Notes under the pieces: model-generated
What the model was told of the DNA's origin: nothing
The model's database searches: none
What the model saw: the letters and a program-made list of their open reading frames with translations, nothing else
Shown: positions 52,651 to 61,840 of the stretch, piece after piece
Position numbering within the stretch: the first letter of the stretch is position 1
How the letters are laid out: each line of letters opens with the position of its first letter
Source of the DNA: FEN-1297 sp964498065
GTDB lineage: Bacteria > Bacteroidota > Ignavibacteria > Ignavibacteriales > Ignavibacteriaceae
Assembly (NCBI GenBank): GCA_964498065.1
Contig: CAZCFZ010000009.1
Coordinates: 1 to 64,000, forward strand
Length of the DNA stretch: 64,000 nt
Direction: 5' to 3'
Made by a program: the position numbers and the translations under genes

Positions 52651-53265
52651 TTAGTTAAATTTATAAGATTTCTCGATCCAGTATTCAATTTTATTCCCGT
52701 TTACCGAAGCAGGTTCCCACTTCGATTTATATATTGCAGCAATTACATTTTTAAGGCATTCAGTGCAATTCGTTGTGTTGTTTAAAACAATATATGCAAC
52801 AACTTTTCCGTCTTTTCCTATTTTTAATGAAAGCGTAATAATTCCTTTAATATTATCTTCAACTTTCTTTGGTATTACCTCCAAAATTTGTCTTGGTACA
52901 AATGAAGGTAATGATAAATTATCACTTTTATTTTCCGGAACGGTTCCATCCGGTGATGATAAAGTTAATGAATTATTTTTTACGAAAGCATCATTTAAAA
53001 CTTCAACCGGTTCCAATTCACCTTTTACTGAAATGTTCGGTTCCGGGGGCCTTTGAAAAGCACGGCTTTCCGGTTTTTCCGATTGCACGGTTGCCGGAAT
53101 ATCGCTTGAAAAAAATATAATTGGTTGAGAAGCAGATGTTTTGTTTTTAAGATTAAAAAAATCCGGGAAAAAATAAAAAATTAATATTATTAAAGAGAGG
53201 CTTATGATTAAAGCTATTTTTAAATTTCTTGAATAATGATAACTATAAATTCTAGGTATCATCAT
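52651..53265 (-). CDS. TonB-like energy transducer
   Basis: A 204-residue protein with an N-terminal cytoplasmic stub, a single membrane helix (IALIISLSLIILIFYFF), a linker and a C-terminal TonB-like domain (VPKKVEDNIKGIITLSLKIG ... LKNVIAAIYKSKWEPA). This layout transmits proton-motive energy to outer-membrane receptors. The linker has the sequence FQRPPEPN but is less proline-rich than in classic TonB. No ExbB/ExbD genes or TonB-dependent receptor are in the window. ATG ATG start; either could be used. Confidence 0.72.
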   Translation of the reverse strand: MMIPRIYSYHYSRNLKIALIISLSLIILIFYFFPDFFNLKNKTSASQPIIFFSSDIPATVQSEKPESRAFQRPPEPNISVKGELEPVEVLNDAFVKNNSLTLSSPDGTVPENKSDNLSLPSFVPRQILEVIPKKVEDNIKGIITLSLKIGKDGKVVAYIVLNNTTNCTECLKNVIAAIYKSKWEPASVNGNKIEYWIEKSYKFN

Positions 53266-53389
53266 TAACCTAATTTCATTTGTAATTGAGATTTATTTAC
53301 TCTATTAAACTAACGTTAATTTGTTAAAGTTTCACCAACTACTTCATTCTACTAAAAATTCGAGAAAGGATTATTGTGAATAGATATTA

Positions 53390-53432
53390 AAACCCCCTTC
53401 TCTTTTAAATATTAAGAGAAGAGGGTTTTGAA
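53390..53432 (-). terminator. Strong hairpin terminator after the FadL-like gene
   Basis: AAACCCTCTTCTCTT and AAGAGAAGGGGGTTT pair around a short AT-rich loop, with A- and T-runs on both flanks. It lies just beyond the stop codon at 53435. It can act in both directions, but only the minus-strand gene ends here. Confidence 0.85.
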
Positions 53433-53434
53433 TA

Positions 53435-54904
53435 TTAGAAACGGTATGTTATTGATAAAATTATTCGATCGTCTTTGATAGTCTGATTGGTACGGGATAC
53501 AACAACTACTTTGTTGTTTACGGTATAAGGTCCGTAATTGTCTCCGTAAGTATCCCAAGAACCGTGAGCGTAAGCTAAATCAAAAGCAACATTATCGGCA
53601 GTTAAATAACCTATACCGGCAGTAACATATTTTTTAGCAAAACTGAAAGGATCTCCCTGATAAGGAGATGGTTGAACAAAATAACCGGCTCTAACTCTTA
53701 GACCGATTAGCGGGAATGTATATTCTGCTCCAATATTATAATTAAATACGGAACTAAGATGATCTTTTATATATTGATTTTGCTGATTGACATAATCTGT
53801 ACCCAATCCATTGGCATTATCAAATTTCAATTGAGTGTAATCAATCAATGTTGCTTGAGCGCTTAAAATTAAACTTTTAATATTATATGAAAAACCTCCT
53901 CCCAATTCATAAGGAGTTACGATATCGTATTTAACTTTATCACTGTAATATGATGAATTAAGAGACGGATTGAATCCGTTTGCAAATTGAGAATTACCAT
54001 TAACAGTGTAAGATTCTTTGACAGTGTAAGTTTTAGGAAATTGTACTGTAAATCCGACTCTTGCTTTGTTTAGTATTTGATACAGCAAACCAAACTTCAA
54101 ATCCCAGCCGGATAAATCCCAATTTAATACTCTATTTAGATAAAATGTTTGAAATCCTAAAGTATTCGGATTTCCGGGATCTAATGGCGTATTTGCATAA
54201 ATTCCGTGAGTATCATCTTCATAATAATTATTATTGTTATTGTAACTGCCGGAAATGAAATTTAAATTTAATCCGATGAACAAGTTTTTTGAAGCTTCAA
54301 TTGCGCCTGAAAATGTCCAATTATGAATTGCACCGCTTTGCAAAATACTTCCGCTTTGATTTAATCCTCCATTAATTGCCGTATTAAAACTAGTGTCGGT
54401 TAAATAAAGATCGTAAGGAATATAGGAACCATTATTGTTAAGATCTTGTATATATGATGTAGTACCGCTGTTATATCCGTCAAACTTAAGAGCGCCGGTA
54501 AAATCTTTATTAGTATGATAAGAGACAGCAAAAACCATACTTCCTCTTAGTGTAGGAAAAGGAAGTGCAATACTCAAATCATTTAATCTTGTAGCGCTGC
54601 TTGAATAATTAGAATTATTTCCGAAAAATGTAGTGTTATTATTATAGTTATTATAGCTAAGTCCGCCTGTAAATTCTATACTTTTTATTAATGCCCAGCC
54701 GGCAGGATTAAAAAAACCTGCCCCTGCACCATCACTCAACCCTATATAACTGTTTCCCATTCCCAATGCACGTGCATCGTATCCTAAGCCCGGTTCTCCT
54801 AATCTTAAAGCGTCTGTTGCGTTTTGAGCATAAACCGTAAAGCCGCTAAAAATGACGGCCAAGATTAGAATTAGCGTGGAGTAAAAAGAATGTGAGCTTT
54901 TCAT
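53435..54904 (-). CDS. Outer-membrane protein, OmpP1/FadL-like
   Basis: A 489-residue outer-membrane protein with a signal peptide (residues 1-26, ending VYAQ-NA). The N-terminal GLGYDARALGMGNSYIGLSD followed by GAGAGFFNPAGW is the PorV/FadL-type signature ('ARA.gmG.a..g..d..a...NPA'). Many amphipathic strands follow, and the protein ends with an aromatic residue (ILSITYRF). FadL-like barrels import hydrophobic compounds. It overlaps the upstream lipoprotein gene by one base and is probably co-transcribed with both low-complexity lipoproteins. Confidence 0.82.
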   Translation of the reverse strand: MKSSHSFYSTLILILAVIFSGFTVYAQNATDALRLGEPGLGYDARALGMGNSYIGLSDGAGAGFFNPAGWALIKSIEFTGGLSYNNYNNNTTFFGNNSNYSSSATRLNDLSIALPFPTLRGSMVFAVSYHTNKDFTGALKFDGYNSGTTSYIQDLNNNGSYIPYDLYLTDTSFNTAINGGLNQSGSILQSGAIHNWTFSGAIEASKNLFIGLNLNFISGSYNNNNNYYEDDTHGIYANTPLDPGNPNTLGFQTFYLNRVLNWDLSGWDLKFGLLYQILNKARVGFTVQFPKTYTVKESYTVNGNSQFANGFNPSLNSSYYSDKVKYDIVTPYELGGGFSYNIKSLILSAQATLIDYTQLKFDNANGLGTDYVNQQNQYIKDHLSSVFNYNIGAEYTFPLIGLRVRAGYFVQPSPYQGDPFSFAKKYVTAGIGYLTADNVAFDLAYAHGSWDTYGDNYGPYTVNNKVVVVSRTNQTIKDDRIILSITYRF

Positions 54905-55425
54905 TATCGCCTCCCGTTGGTATTTCGGCTGCCGTTATTATTTCTTAGTGAATTATTATTTGAGTTCCCCGATCTTGATGCTGAGTTATTTCCCGAATTT
55001 GTAGATTCAACTCTACTTCCATTTGAATTATTGGATGAATTTGAATTATTAGAATTGTTTGAACCTGAGGAAGTAGTATTTGCAGGTTCAACTCTAGCCG
55101 GCGGAGGTGTGTCTAATACGGTACGAGGTACACTTCCGCGTTCGCCATTGCTATTTCTAATTAAAGTTGTTGATTGACTCCTACCATTTTTGTTATACTG
55201 TTGATTAGAATTATATTGATAAGGCGGAGCTATTGTCAACCACCAGGGAGTGGCGTAATATGAAGAATAATCTCCATAGTATTCAGCCGGGTAAAATGTA
55301 TCCTCCTGATTGTTTGTATTTTCTGTCGGATAGTTTTGATCGGGAGTCCATAACATGGTATAACAACCGGTTAATCCGACTGTAATTAATGATATTAACA
55401 ATATTTCAATTAAATATTTTTTCAT
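54904..55425 (-). CDS. Ser/Asn-rich low-complexity lipoprotein
   Basis: A 173-residue lipoprotein with lipobox LTGC at about residue 18-21. After a short Tyr/Pro-rich part (FYPAEYYGDYSSYYATPWWL) the last 70 residues are nearly all Ser, Asn, Gly and Arg (SSGSNNSNNSNSSNNSNGSR). The tail looks disordered. It shares the N-terminal layout (lipobox then CYT-) with the next gene upstream (CYTMLW versus CYTQLE), so the two are probably paralogues. Function unknown. Confidence 0.7.
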   Translation of the reverse strand: MKKYLIEILLISLITVGLTGCYTMLWTPDQNYPTENTNNQEDTFYPAEYYGDYSSYYATPWWLTIAPPYQYNSNQQYNKNGRSQSTTLIRNSNGERGSVPRTVLDTPPPARVEPANTTSSGSNNSNNSNSSNNSNGSRVESTNSGNNSASRSGNSNNNSLRNNNGSRNTNGRR

Positions 55426-55431
55426 GATTAC

Positions 55432-56616
55432 TTATCGTCTCCTACCGCCTGAATATGAACTGCCTCTTCCACCTCCGGAGGATGCACGAGCATGAGGAGA
55501 GCTGTAGCTTCTTGGTGCAGAGTATGATCTTGCTGGAGGAGAATAAGATCTTTGAGGAGGAGAATAAGATCTTTGAGGCGGTGAATACGCTCTATGAGGT
55601 GGAGAATATGATTTCTGTGGTGGTGAATAAGACCTACGAGGAGGAGAATACGATCTTTGCGGTGGTGAATATGTTCTTCTTGATGGAGAATAAGATTTTC
55701 CGGTTTCAGATCTTGCCTTACTTCTTGCATTATTATACGATCTGCTGCTGCTCCTGTTATTCATATAAGAACTTGAATTGCTTTGCCTGTAATTTTTGTA
55801 CCGCGGTTGAGTTGTTCCGCGTTCATTGCTGTTCCTTATCAACCTGTATCCTGCACTTTGGCTTCGTACCGGTGCAGCTGCGGCTACCTTTCTAATATTG
55901 GTCGAATTAAATGTTTCTGATCTTCTTGACGTTGAGGTTCTCTCGTAATTTCTTGTTGTATTTCTGGTTCCGATACTTGAAGAATATAATGCATTACCTC
56001 TTGAACCCGAAATAGACCCTCTGCTGTTTTCACCTCTTAAGCCGTTATTATTTCTTAATCTGTATGTACTATTGGAGCGGTTTGAATATCTTGAATAAGA
56101 TCCTCCGTAGTATCCGTAATAATAAGGGTAGTAAAAATTAGAATAATATGGATTATAAAAATAAGAAGAATACAAAACCGGAGGATTAAAGAAACCGAAA
56201 TAATATCCCCAGTTATTAAATGAATTCCAATAATAAGGATTGTAATAATAAGGATTGTAATAATTTGAATTCCAATAATACGGATTATAATATCCGCCCC
56301 AATTAAAACCAAAAGACCATGTTGGATAATTATACCAATCGTTCCAGTATGGTGAGGTGTTAAAATTATAATTGTTAATATTCCCGGAACCGTAATAATT
56401 TGTAGAATCTTGCAGTCCTCCGTTTTGATCACCATATTGACTTCCGTAAGCCGAATCGGCGGATGTTTGATTACTTCCGTTATTTTGGTTCTCTTGATTA
56501 TTATATCCGTAATTATCAGGAGTGTTGCTGCGCATTTCGAGCTGTGTATAACAGCCTCCAAACAAAAAAGCGGTTACTAAAAAAGCAACTCCGCTTAAAT
56601 ATCTTAACTTTTTCAT
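55432..56616 (-). CDS. Tyr/Asn-rich lipoprotein with YSPP repeats
   Basis: A 394-residue lipoprotein with lipobox FGGC at residues 18-21. Residues 70-170 are extremely rich in Tyr, Asn and Trp (YYNPYYWNSNYYNPYYYNPY). Residues 170-300 are Ser/Arg/Asn-rich. Residues 310-375 are seven-residue repeats of the form YSPPxRS, about nine copies, then a Gly/Ser/Arg tail. A GGAGG lies before the ATG. The strongly basic, aromatic composition suggests a surface or periplasmic scaffold or adhesin-like protein; no family is recognised with confidence. Confidence 0.65.
   Translation of the reverse strand: MKKLRYLSGVAFLVTAFLFGGCYTQLEMRSNTPDNYGYNNQENQNNGSNQTSADSAYGSQYGDQNGGLQDSTNYYGSGNINNYNFNTSPYWNDWYNYPTWSFGFNWGGYYNPYYWNSNYYNPYYYNPYYWNSFNNWGYYFGFFNPPVLYSSYFYNPYYSNFYYPYYYGYYGGSYSRYSNRSNSTYRLRNNNGLRGENSRGSISGSRGNALYSSSIGTRNTTRNYERTSTSRRSETFNSTNIRKVAAAAPVRSQSAGYRLIRNSNERGTTQPRYKNYRQSNSSSYMNNRSSSRSYNNARSKARSETGKSYSPSRRTYSPPQRSYSPPRRSYSPPQKSYSPPHRAYSPPQRSYSPPQRSYSPPARSYSAPRSYSSPHARASSGGGRGSSYSGGRRR
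55510..55695 (-). repeat. 21-bp tandem repeats encoding YSPPxRS
   Basis: About nine imperfect 21-base units within the lipoprotein gene, each encoding Tyr-Ser-Pro-Pro-x-Arg/Lys-Ser/Ala. Such repeats can vary in number by slippage. Confidence 0.8.
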
Positions 56617-56823
56617 TTTAACTCCTCCACTATTTATCTACCGTAATATCCGCAAAAATCGCGCCTAAATAAAGTCTATTTTTTTACTTATGATTAAAAA
56701 CATTAATCTCGTTTTGTTCATTATTTTGAACTTGTTGTATAAAATTGGATACAAATAATTATTATCAATTAATAATTAGACAACTATTTTAAGAAAATGT
56801 TTAATAATTGTATAAAAATGTGA

Positions 56824-57594
56824 TTAAAAGATACTTTTTATATATTCAATTCTTAGAGCTCTATCCGCTGTGGAAGGGCTCCATTTTTTATTATCCAAAA
56901 GATCTCTTAAATCAAATCCAATTGTAAAACCTTCACCTACGGACCAGCGGATTCCCACATTAAGATAACCATTTCCCGCACCGTATTTATCTGCATTATC
57001 ATTAAATGCAAAATCATATTCACCTATCAGAGATACGTTTTGGCCTATTGTTTTTTCAGCACCTACGGATAAATCTACAAAATCTTCTCCGTCCTTACTT
57101 TCCAAAGAATAGTTTACGGTTCCATGTAAACTTAAGTAGCCTAAAAAGGAAAAGTTTTTACTTGCAGCCGCAAAAAAACCCGGTGATTTTATTGCGTACC
57201 TGCTTGTAGAATCAAAGTAGACACCTTTTCCTTGAGAATCAAAACCAAGTGTAAAAGCTGGAAATACCATTGATTCGTTTATGATTCTAAACCGGATATC
57301 AACTCCGGGATATTTATACCATTTGGGTGTTCCAGCACCAATTATATCGGCACCGCCGTATGAAATTCCGAAGCTGATATTATCAAAAACGCCTACTTCC
57401 AAACGTTCAATTAAAACGCCTTGGGGTAAAACATCCGATGTTACGCCTACAAAACCCTTTTTAAGAATTCCGGCCGTCGGCATATCAATTAAATAACGGT
57501 ATTCAAATTTTGCCCCGCTTCCGGCGGTTCCCTGTGCAAACGATATCGTTGAATAAATTAATATAAAATTGAAGAACAGTATTAACTTTTTCAT
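56824..57594 (-). CDS. Hypothetical outer-membrane barrel, YjbH-like
   Basis: A 256-residue secreted protein (signal peptide 1-20, SFAQ-GT). The pattern GTAGSGAKFEYRYLIDMPTA and repeated glycine/aromatic strands (ISFGISYGGADIIG, LNVGIRWSVGEGFTIGFDLR) resemble the YjbH-type outer-membrane barrels. The function in Gram-negative bacteria is usually linked to exopolysaccharide, but it is not established here. Monocistronic, between a membrane-anchored small protein and the low-complexity lipoprotein cluster. Confidence 0.6.
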   Translation of the reverse strand: MKKLILFFNFILIYSTISFAQGTAGSGAKFEYRYLIDMPTAGILKKGFVGVTSDVLPQGVLIERLEVGVFDNISFGISYGGADIIGAGTPKWYKYPGVDIRFRIINESMVFPAFTLGFDSQGKGVYFDSTSRYAIKSPGFFAAASKNFSFLGYLSLHGTVNYSLESKDGEDFVDLSVGAEKTIGQNVSLIGEYDFAFNDNADKYGAGNGYLNVGIRWSVGEGFTIGFDLRDLLDNKKWSPSTADRALRIEYIKSIF

Positions 57595-57677
57595 TTGTCC
57601 TCAAATTTTATTATTTAAAAATTCCAATTAATCAACTAACAAAAAATAACAATAAATATTCAAAAATATTTGGTCTA

Positions 57678-58058
57678 TTATTTATTATTTACAACAAATT
57701 TTTGGAAAATGGTAATTTCGATTTCCGATGGTAATAAAGCATATTCACATTTAACTCTTACAACTACTTTACCCGGATCTTCTTTAACATTAAGAATCAT
57801 TTTCCCTTTTTCTTTATCAATTAAAATTACATCAGCTAAATTTTCGCCTAAAATAATTTTAAAATCAGCGTGTACTTTTCTTAAAAATAAATTTTTACCA
57901 AAAGCATTAACCGGAATTACCGAAATATTAACCCGCGAATTTTCACCGATATAAATTTTGTTTGGGTTTACTTTTATCTCGACTTCATATATACTAAATA
58001 AATAATGATAAACAATTACCAAGCAAATTAATATCACTATAATTACAATTGTTACCAT
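57678..58058 (-). CDS. Small membrane-anchored protein with Ig-like domain
   Basis: Family not recognised. The 126-residue product has an N-terminal transmembrane helix (residues 1-24, nearly all Ile/Val/Leu) and then an extracytoplasmic all-beta domain (EVEIKVNPNKIYIGENSRVN ... KVVVRVKCEYALLPSEIEIT) resembling a bacterial Ig-like fold. It lies 56 bp downstream of the ATP-grasp gene on the same strand, so they may be co-transcribed. Confidence 0.55.
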   Translation of the reverse strand: MVTIVIIVILICLVIVYHYLFSIYEVEIKVNPNKIYIGENSRVNISVIPVNAFGKNLFLRKVHADFKIILGENLADVILIDKEKGKMILNVKEDPGKVVVRVKCEYALLPSEIEITIFQKFVVNNK

Positions 58059-58114
58059 TAAATATTTTAGAAATTAAACTTTAGCAGGGCTTGATAATTT
58101 TTATATTTGTAAAT

Positions 58115-59038
58115 CTAAGCCTGTTTGTCTCTTTCCCTTTTTAATTTCTTAACTCTTTTTACCATATAATCAATAATCTGTTTAACCACATTATCGGGAA
58201 TTCCGTCTCTGTGTTTTGAACTTAACCGCATATCGCATTGATCGTTTACATAATCAATTACCACAAATTTGTAATCTTCAGTATTTACAATCTCCGTTGA
58301 AAAAAAATCCAAATGCGTTATTTCAGCTATGATCTTAGTAATATTATATAATTTCTTCAACTTAAAACTCGCAATTTCCTGATAAGTTAGTTCTGCATAT
58401 AAGTGAGTTTGATCGTCCCACCATATAGGAATAGCTTTTCCAAAAGCCCAAAAGGATCTGAACCAAGCTCTTTTACCGTCTAAAATTGACGGATAAATTT
58501 TTTCTTGCAGAATATATTTATCATCGGTATTAGTCATTCTTTCTTCAATAATTTCTTTCAAAGTCTCCGCCCCTGTAACTACACCCACACCACCGCCTGT
58601 TGTATTACAAGGTTTTATAATAAATGGTCTACCTAAAATTGCCAAATCGTCGATAGACAAAAATATTTCTTCTTTTTCGCTGTGCGGAGGAATAATAATT
58701 GAATGCGGAACATTCAATCCCGCTGTTATAAATTCAAGATGCATGCTTGCCTTATCGATTGCATGAACGACTTTATTGTACGGATTGAAAATTTCAGTCT
58801 TTCTTCTGACTAAAATTTTACCCAATTCCTCAAATTCCTCTTCTACATCCCATGCACGATCAAGATAATAATTAAATTGAATTTCTTTATTTTGAATTTT
58901 TTGCGTTACTTCTTTTATATTATGATAACAGACAAGGAAAGTGGAAAGACCGGAATTATGGAAAGCTTCTTCAATAAGAACTATAAAATCATCATCATAT
59001 TCCCATACGTAAGCTATTCCCAGATCAAAAATTTTCAT
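58115..59038 (-). CDS. ATP-grasp domain protein
   Basis: A 307-residue ATP-grasp enzyme, expected to ligate a carboxylate to an amine or similar using ATP. The central ATP-binding region is FIIKPCNTTGGGVGVVTGAE with the phosphate-binding glycine loop, and the metal-binding end is VVIDYVNDQCDMR (D and N ligands). The N-terminal part looks like the usual pre-ATP-grasp domain. No partner gene gives a substrate. It might modify a peptide or small molecule; the sequence does not decide. Confidence 0.75.
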   Translation of the reverse strand: MKIFDLGIAYVWEYDDDFIVLIEEAFHNSGLSTFLVCYHNIKEVTQKIQNKEIQFNYYLDRAWDVEEEFEELGKILVRRKTEIFNPYNKVVHAIDKASMHLEFITAGLNVPHSIIIPPHSEKEEIFLSIDDLAILGRPFIIKPCNTTGGGVGVVTGAETLKEIIEERMTNTDDKYILQEKIYPSILDGKRAWFRSFWAFGKAIPIWWDDQTHLYAELTYQEIASFKLKKLYNITKIIAEITHLDFFSTEIVNTEDYKFVVIDYVNDQCDMRLSSKHRDGIPDNVVKQIIDYMVKRVKKLKRERDKQA

Positions 59039-59243
59039 CTTAACTAATTATTTTTACAAAGATATAGTTTACTATATTTGTAAGCAAGATATTCCTAAAT
59101 AATCAAATTTTAATATTACATAGTTTCACTATGCCCAAAATCATGGTGAAATCAAATTAAGTTTTAATATACGTTTGAAAGAATTAAATTTGTTTTTTCG
59201 TATAAGTTAAAAAATATATTTTTTATCAATAACCTGTGAGCTT

Positions 59244-61055
59244 ATGTTAAAGTATTTTGCACTGATTTTTACAGCCCTTGTTTATCTCGGATGTTCATCA
59301 CAAAAAGAAATTTCTAAAAGTAATACTATTCATTTGCAATATACACCCGATACTTCCCGGATTTCAACTGATGACGCTATGAATTTATTTATTGACGGTT
59401 CGGTTGCAGAAGCTAAAGGAGATTACGGCGCTGCGGTTAATTATTTTAATAGTGTCCTAAAATATGAAAAGAAACCGGGAGTGTATTTTGCCTTAGCCAA
59501 AAACTATCTTTATTTGAATAAATTATCACTTGCATTACAAAATGCAAGAAAAGCTGTTGAACTGGATTCAACTCAAATCGATTTTTATAATATTCTGTCG
59601 GATATTTATTTGAGCGGAAATCAACCGGATTCTGCTGCAATTGTTTTGAATAAAATTATCCAGATTGATTCATCGGATATTAATGCATATTACAGATTGG
59701 CGCGCATATATGAAAAAAATAAACCTATGAAGGCAATCAGCATTTATAATAATATTACAAATATTATAGGTCCTGATTGGAATGTACTGATGCATGTTGC
59801 GGAAATTTATTCAAATATGGGTAATTATAACGATGCGGCCAATACCATTGAACAATTACTGACCATCGCCCCGAATAATTTTGCTCTTCAGAAGCTTCTT
59901 GCGGAATACTACCAAAGAGCGGGTAAATATGATGAAGCTCTTAAGGTAATTAACGATGTTTTGCAATCTAATCCTAATGACATGGATGCACTTAATCGGA
60001 AAGCTCAAATCTTTCTGGCAAAGAACGATTGGGAATCGGCGGCAAAGGAATATGATTACATGTTAAAAAATCCGGGTATTCCTTTAGATCTAAAAATAAA
60101 AATTGGAGCTTCCTATTTTGAACAGTCATTTAAAGACAGCACGCTTCTGCCTATTGCCGAAAAGTTTTTTAAAACAATAGATAAAGATACAACTGTTTGG
60201 CAGGTGAAGATGTACCTTGGCGCTATAGCAATTAATCAGAAAAAAGATTCATTGGCTATAAATGATTTTAAAGCCGCAACAAAACTTGCAAGCTGGAATG
60301 TGGAAACATGGGTAAGATTAGGCGGGCTATATTTTGATAATAAAAAATATGATGATGCCTCCAAAGTTATGACGGAAGCAATTAAATCATTTCCCGAAGA
60401 TTTTAGGGTTAACCTAATACTGGGACTTTCACTGGCTCAGTCCAATCATAATAGCGAAGCAAAACCTTATCTTAAAAAAGCAGTTGAATTAAATCCTAAA
60501 GATATTACGGCCTTGTCTGCTTATGGTTATACACTCAGTCAGCTTAAAGAAAATACCGAAGCAGTTAAGTATTTAAACAAGGCGCTTGAAATTTCTCCCA
60601 ATGATGTCAATCTCCTTGGTACCCTCGGATTAATTTATGACGGGGAGAAAGACTGGGTAAAGTGCGATAGTATTTATGGAAAAGCTCTGGAAATTGATTC
60701 CTCAAATGCTTTAATAAATAACAATTATGCATATTCACTATCCGAAAGAGGAATCAAATTAGAAAAAGCTATAAAGATGGCTAAGATAGCTTTAAAAGCA
60801 GAACCGGCAAATTCTTCATATCTTGATACAATGGGATGGATTTATTTTAAAATGAACAATTATAATAAGGCCAAAGAATATGTGGAAAAGTCAATTAAAA
60901 TAAATAACAAAAACTCGGATGTTTACGAACATCTTGGAGATATAGAATCTAAAATGGGCAATAAAAAGGGGGCAAGGCAAGCCTGGCAAAAGGCACTGGA
61001 ACTTAACAAAGATAATGCTGAACTCAAACAGAAAATTGAAAAAGGTGAAAGTTGA
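59244..61055 (+). CDS. TPR-repeat lipoprotein
   Basis: A 603-residue lipoprotein (lipobox YLGC at residues 14-17) built almost entirely of tetratricopeptide repeats; for example YFALAKNYLYLNKLSLALQN, AYGYTLSQLKENTEAVKYLN and DTMGWIYFKMNNYNKAKEYV. It should act as a periplasmic scaffold. The next gene's TTG start overlaps its TGA stop, so it is translationally coupled to the DUF4292 lipoprotein and an EnvC-like factor, implying a joint job in the envelope. Confidence 0.85.
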   Translation: MLKYFALIFTALVYLGCSSQKEISKSNTIHLQYTPDTSRISTDDAMNLFIDGSVAEAKGDYGAAVNYFNSVLKYEKKPGVYFALAKNYLYLNKLSLALQNARKAVELDSTQIDFYNILSDIYLSGNQPDSAAIVLNKIIQIDSSDINAYYRLARIYEKNKPMKAISIYNNITNIIGPDWNVLMHVAEIYSNMGNYNDAANTIEQLLTIAPNNFALQKLLAEYYQRAGKYDEALKVINDVLQSNPNDMDALNRKAQIFLAKNDWESAAKEYDYMLKNPGIPLDLKIKIGASYFEQSFKDSTLLPIAEKFFKTIDKDTTVWQVKMYLGAIAINQKKDSLAINDFKAATKLASWNVETWVRLGGLYFDNKKYDDASKVMTEAIKSFPEDFRVNLILGLSLAQSNHNSEAKPYLKKAVELNPKDITALSAYGYTLSQLKENTEAVKYLNKALEISPNDVNLLGTLGLIYDGEKDWVKCDSIYGKALEIDSSNALINNNYAYSLSERGIKLEKAIKMAKIALKAEPANSSYLDTMGWIYFKMNNYNKAKEYVEKSIKINNKNSDVYEHLGDIESKMGNKKGARQAWQKALELNKDNAELKQKIEKGES

Positions 61056-61840
61056 AAAAGTACGGCGTAATAATCTTTTTGTTATTAGATTTTATTTTAA
61101 TTTTCATTTCGGGATGTGTCCCATCTAAACCCACGGAAAAAGTTGAAATTTTATCTGCCGAGCGTTTGGTAAATAAGCTGGAAGTTAACAGGATGAGAAT
61201 AAGGAGGTTTGAAGGGAACGGTACTTTAATAATTAAAACCCCTCAAATGGATAACACTGCAAATTTTAAAATTACTCTCATAAAACCCGATTCGCTTTAT
61301 TTAACGATAATGGGACCTTTTGGAATTCAGCTTGCACAAGCATTAGTAACTAAAAAGAACTTTATTTTTTATGATGCGCTTCATAACACGGCATACGAAG
61401 GAGCAGTTAACCAGGATATACTTAGAGATATCTTTAGAGTTAATCTTCCTTTCAGCGATATTATAGATGCTTTCGTCGGTTCCGTAAATTTGACAAAACA
61501 TCTTTACAAGTCGCCAACTAAATACGCTGTTGATTATGATAAATATGTGCTTACTTATTTGGATTCGTTAACTCACATTACAACAATTTACAGAGTAGAC
61601 ATAAGGCAGTTGGGAATTACAAGCTTCAGGGTGATCAGCAGGTCCGGTGATACTATGCTTGACGGTAATTATTCCGATTTTGAATATTTAGAAGATGTTG
61701 CGGTTCCTTATAATATAGAAGTTCAGGATCGTGAAGACGATCAGAGTGTTTCAATTAAATATAAAAAAATGGCAGCGAACAATTCCGATATTAATATCGA
61801 TTTTAAAGTTCCGAAAGACGCAACCATAATTAAATGGTAA
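61052..61840 (+). CDS. DUF4292 family lipoprotein
   Basis: A 262-residue lipoprotein with lipobox ISGC at about residues 19-22. The pattern FEGNGTLIIKTPQMDNTANF, ITLIKPDSLYLTIMGPFGIQ and later VDYDKYVLTYLD is characteristic of DUF4292 in Bacteroidota and Ignavibacteriota, a LolA/LolB-like half-barrel thought to bind lipid. It starts at TTG overlapping the previous stop, and its own end overlaps the next gene's ATG. Confidence 0.78.
   Translation: MKKYGVIIFLLLDFILIFISGCVPSKPTEKVEILSAERLVNKLEVNRMRIRRFEGNGTLIIKTPQMDNTANFKITLIKPDSLYLTIMGPFGIQLAQALVTKKNFIFYDALHNTAYEGAVNQDILRDIFRVNLPFSDIIDAFVGSVNLTKHLYKSPTKYAVDYDKYVLTYLDSLTHITTIYRVDIRQLGITSFRVISRSGDTMLDGNYSDFEYLEDVAVPYNIEVQDREDDQSVSIKYKKMAANNSDINIDFKVPKDATIIKW

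Noticed and set aside
55455..56561. Long opposite-strand and alternate-frame ORFs over the lipoprotein genes
   Set aside because: They arise from the repetitive codons of the real lipoprotein gene; composition (for example long Ile/Thr or Glu/Val runs) is that of a shadow frame.
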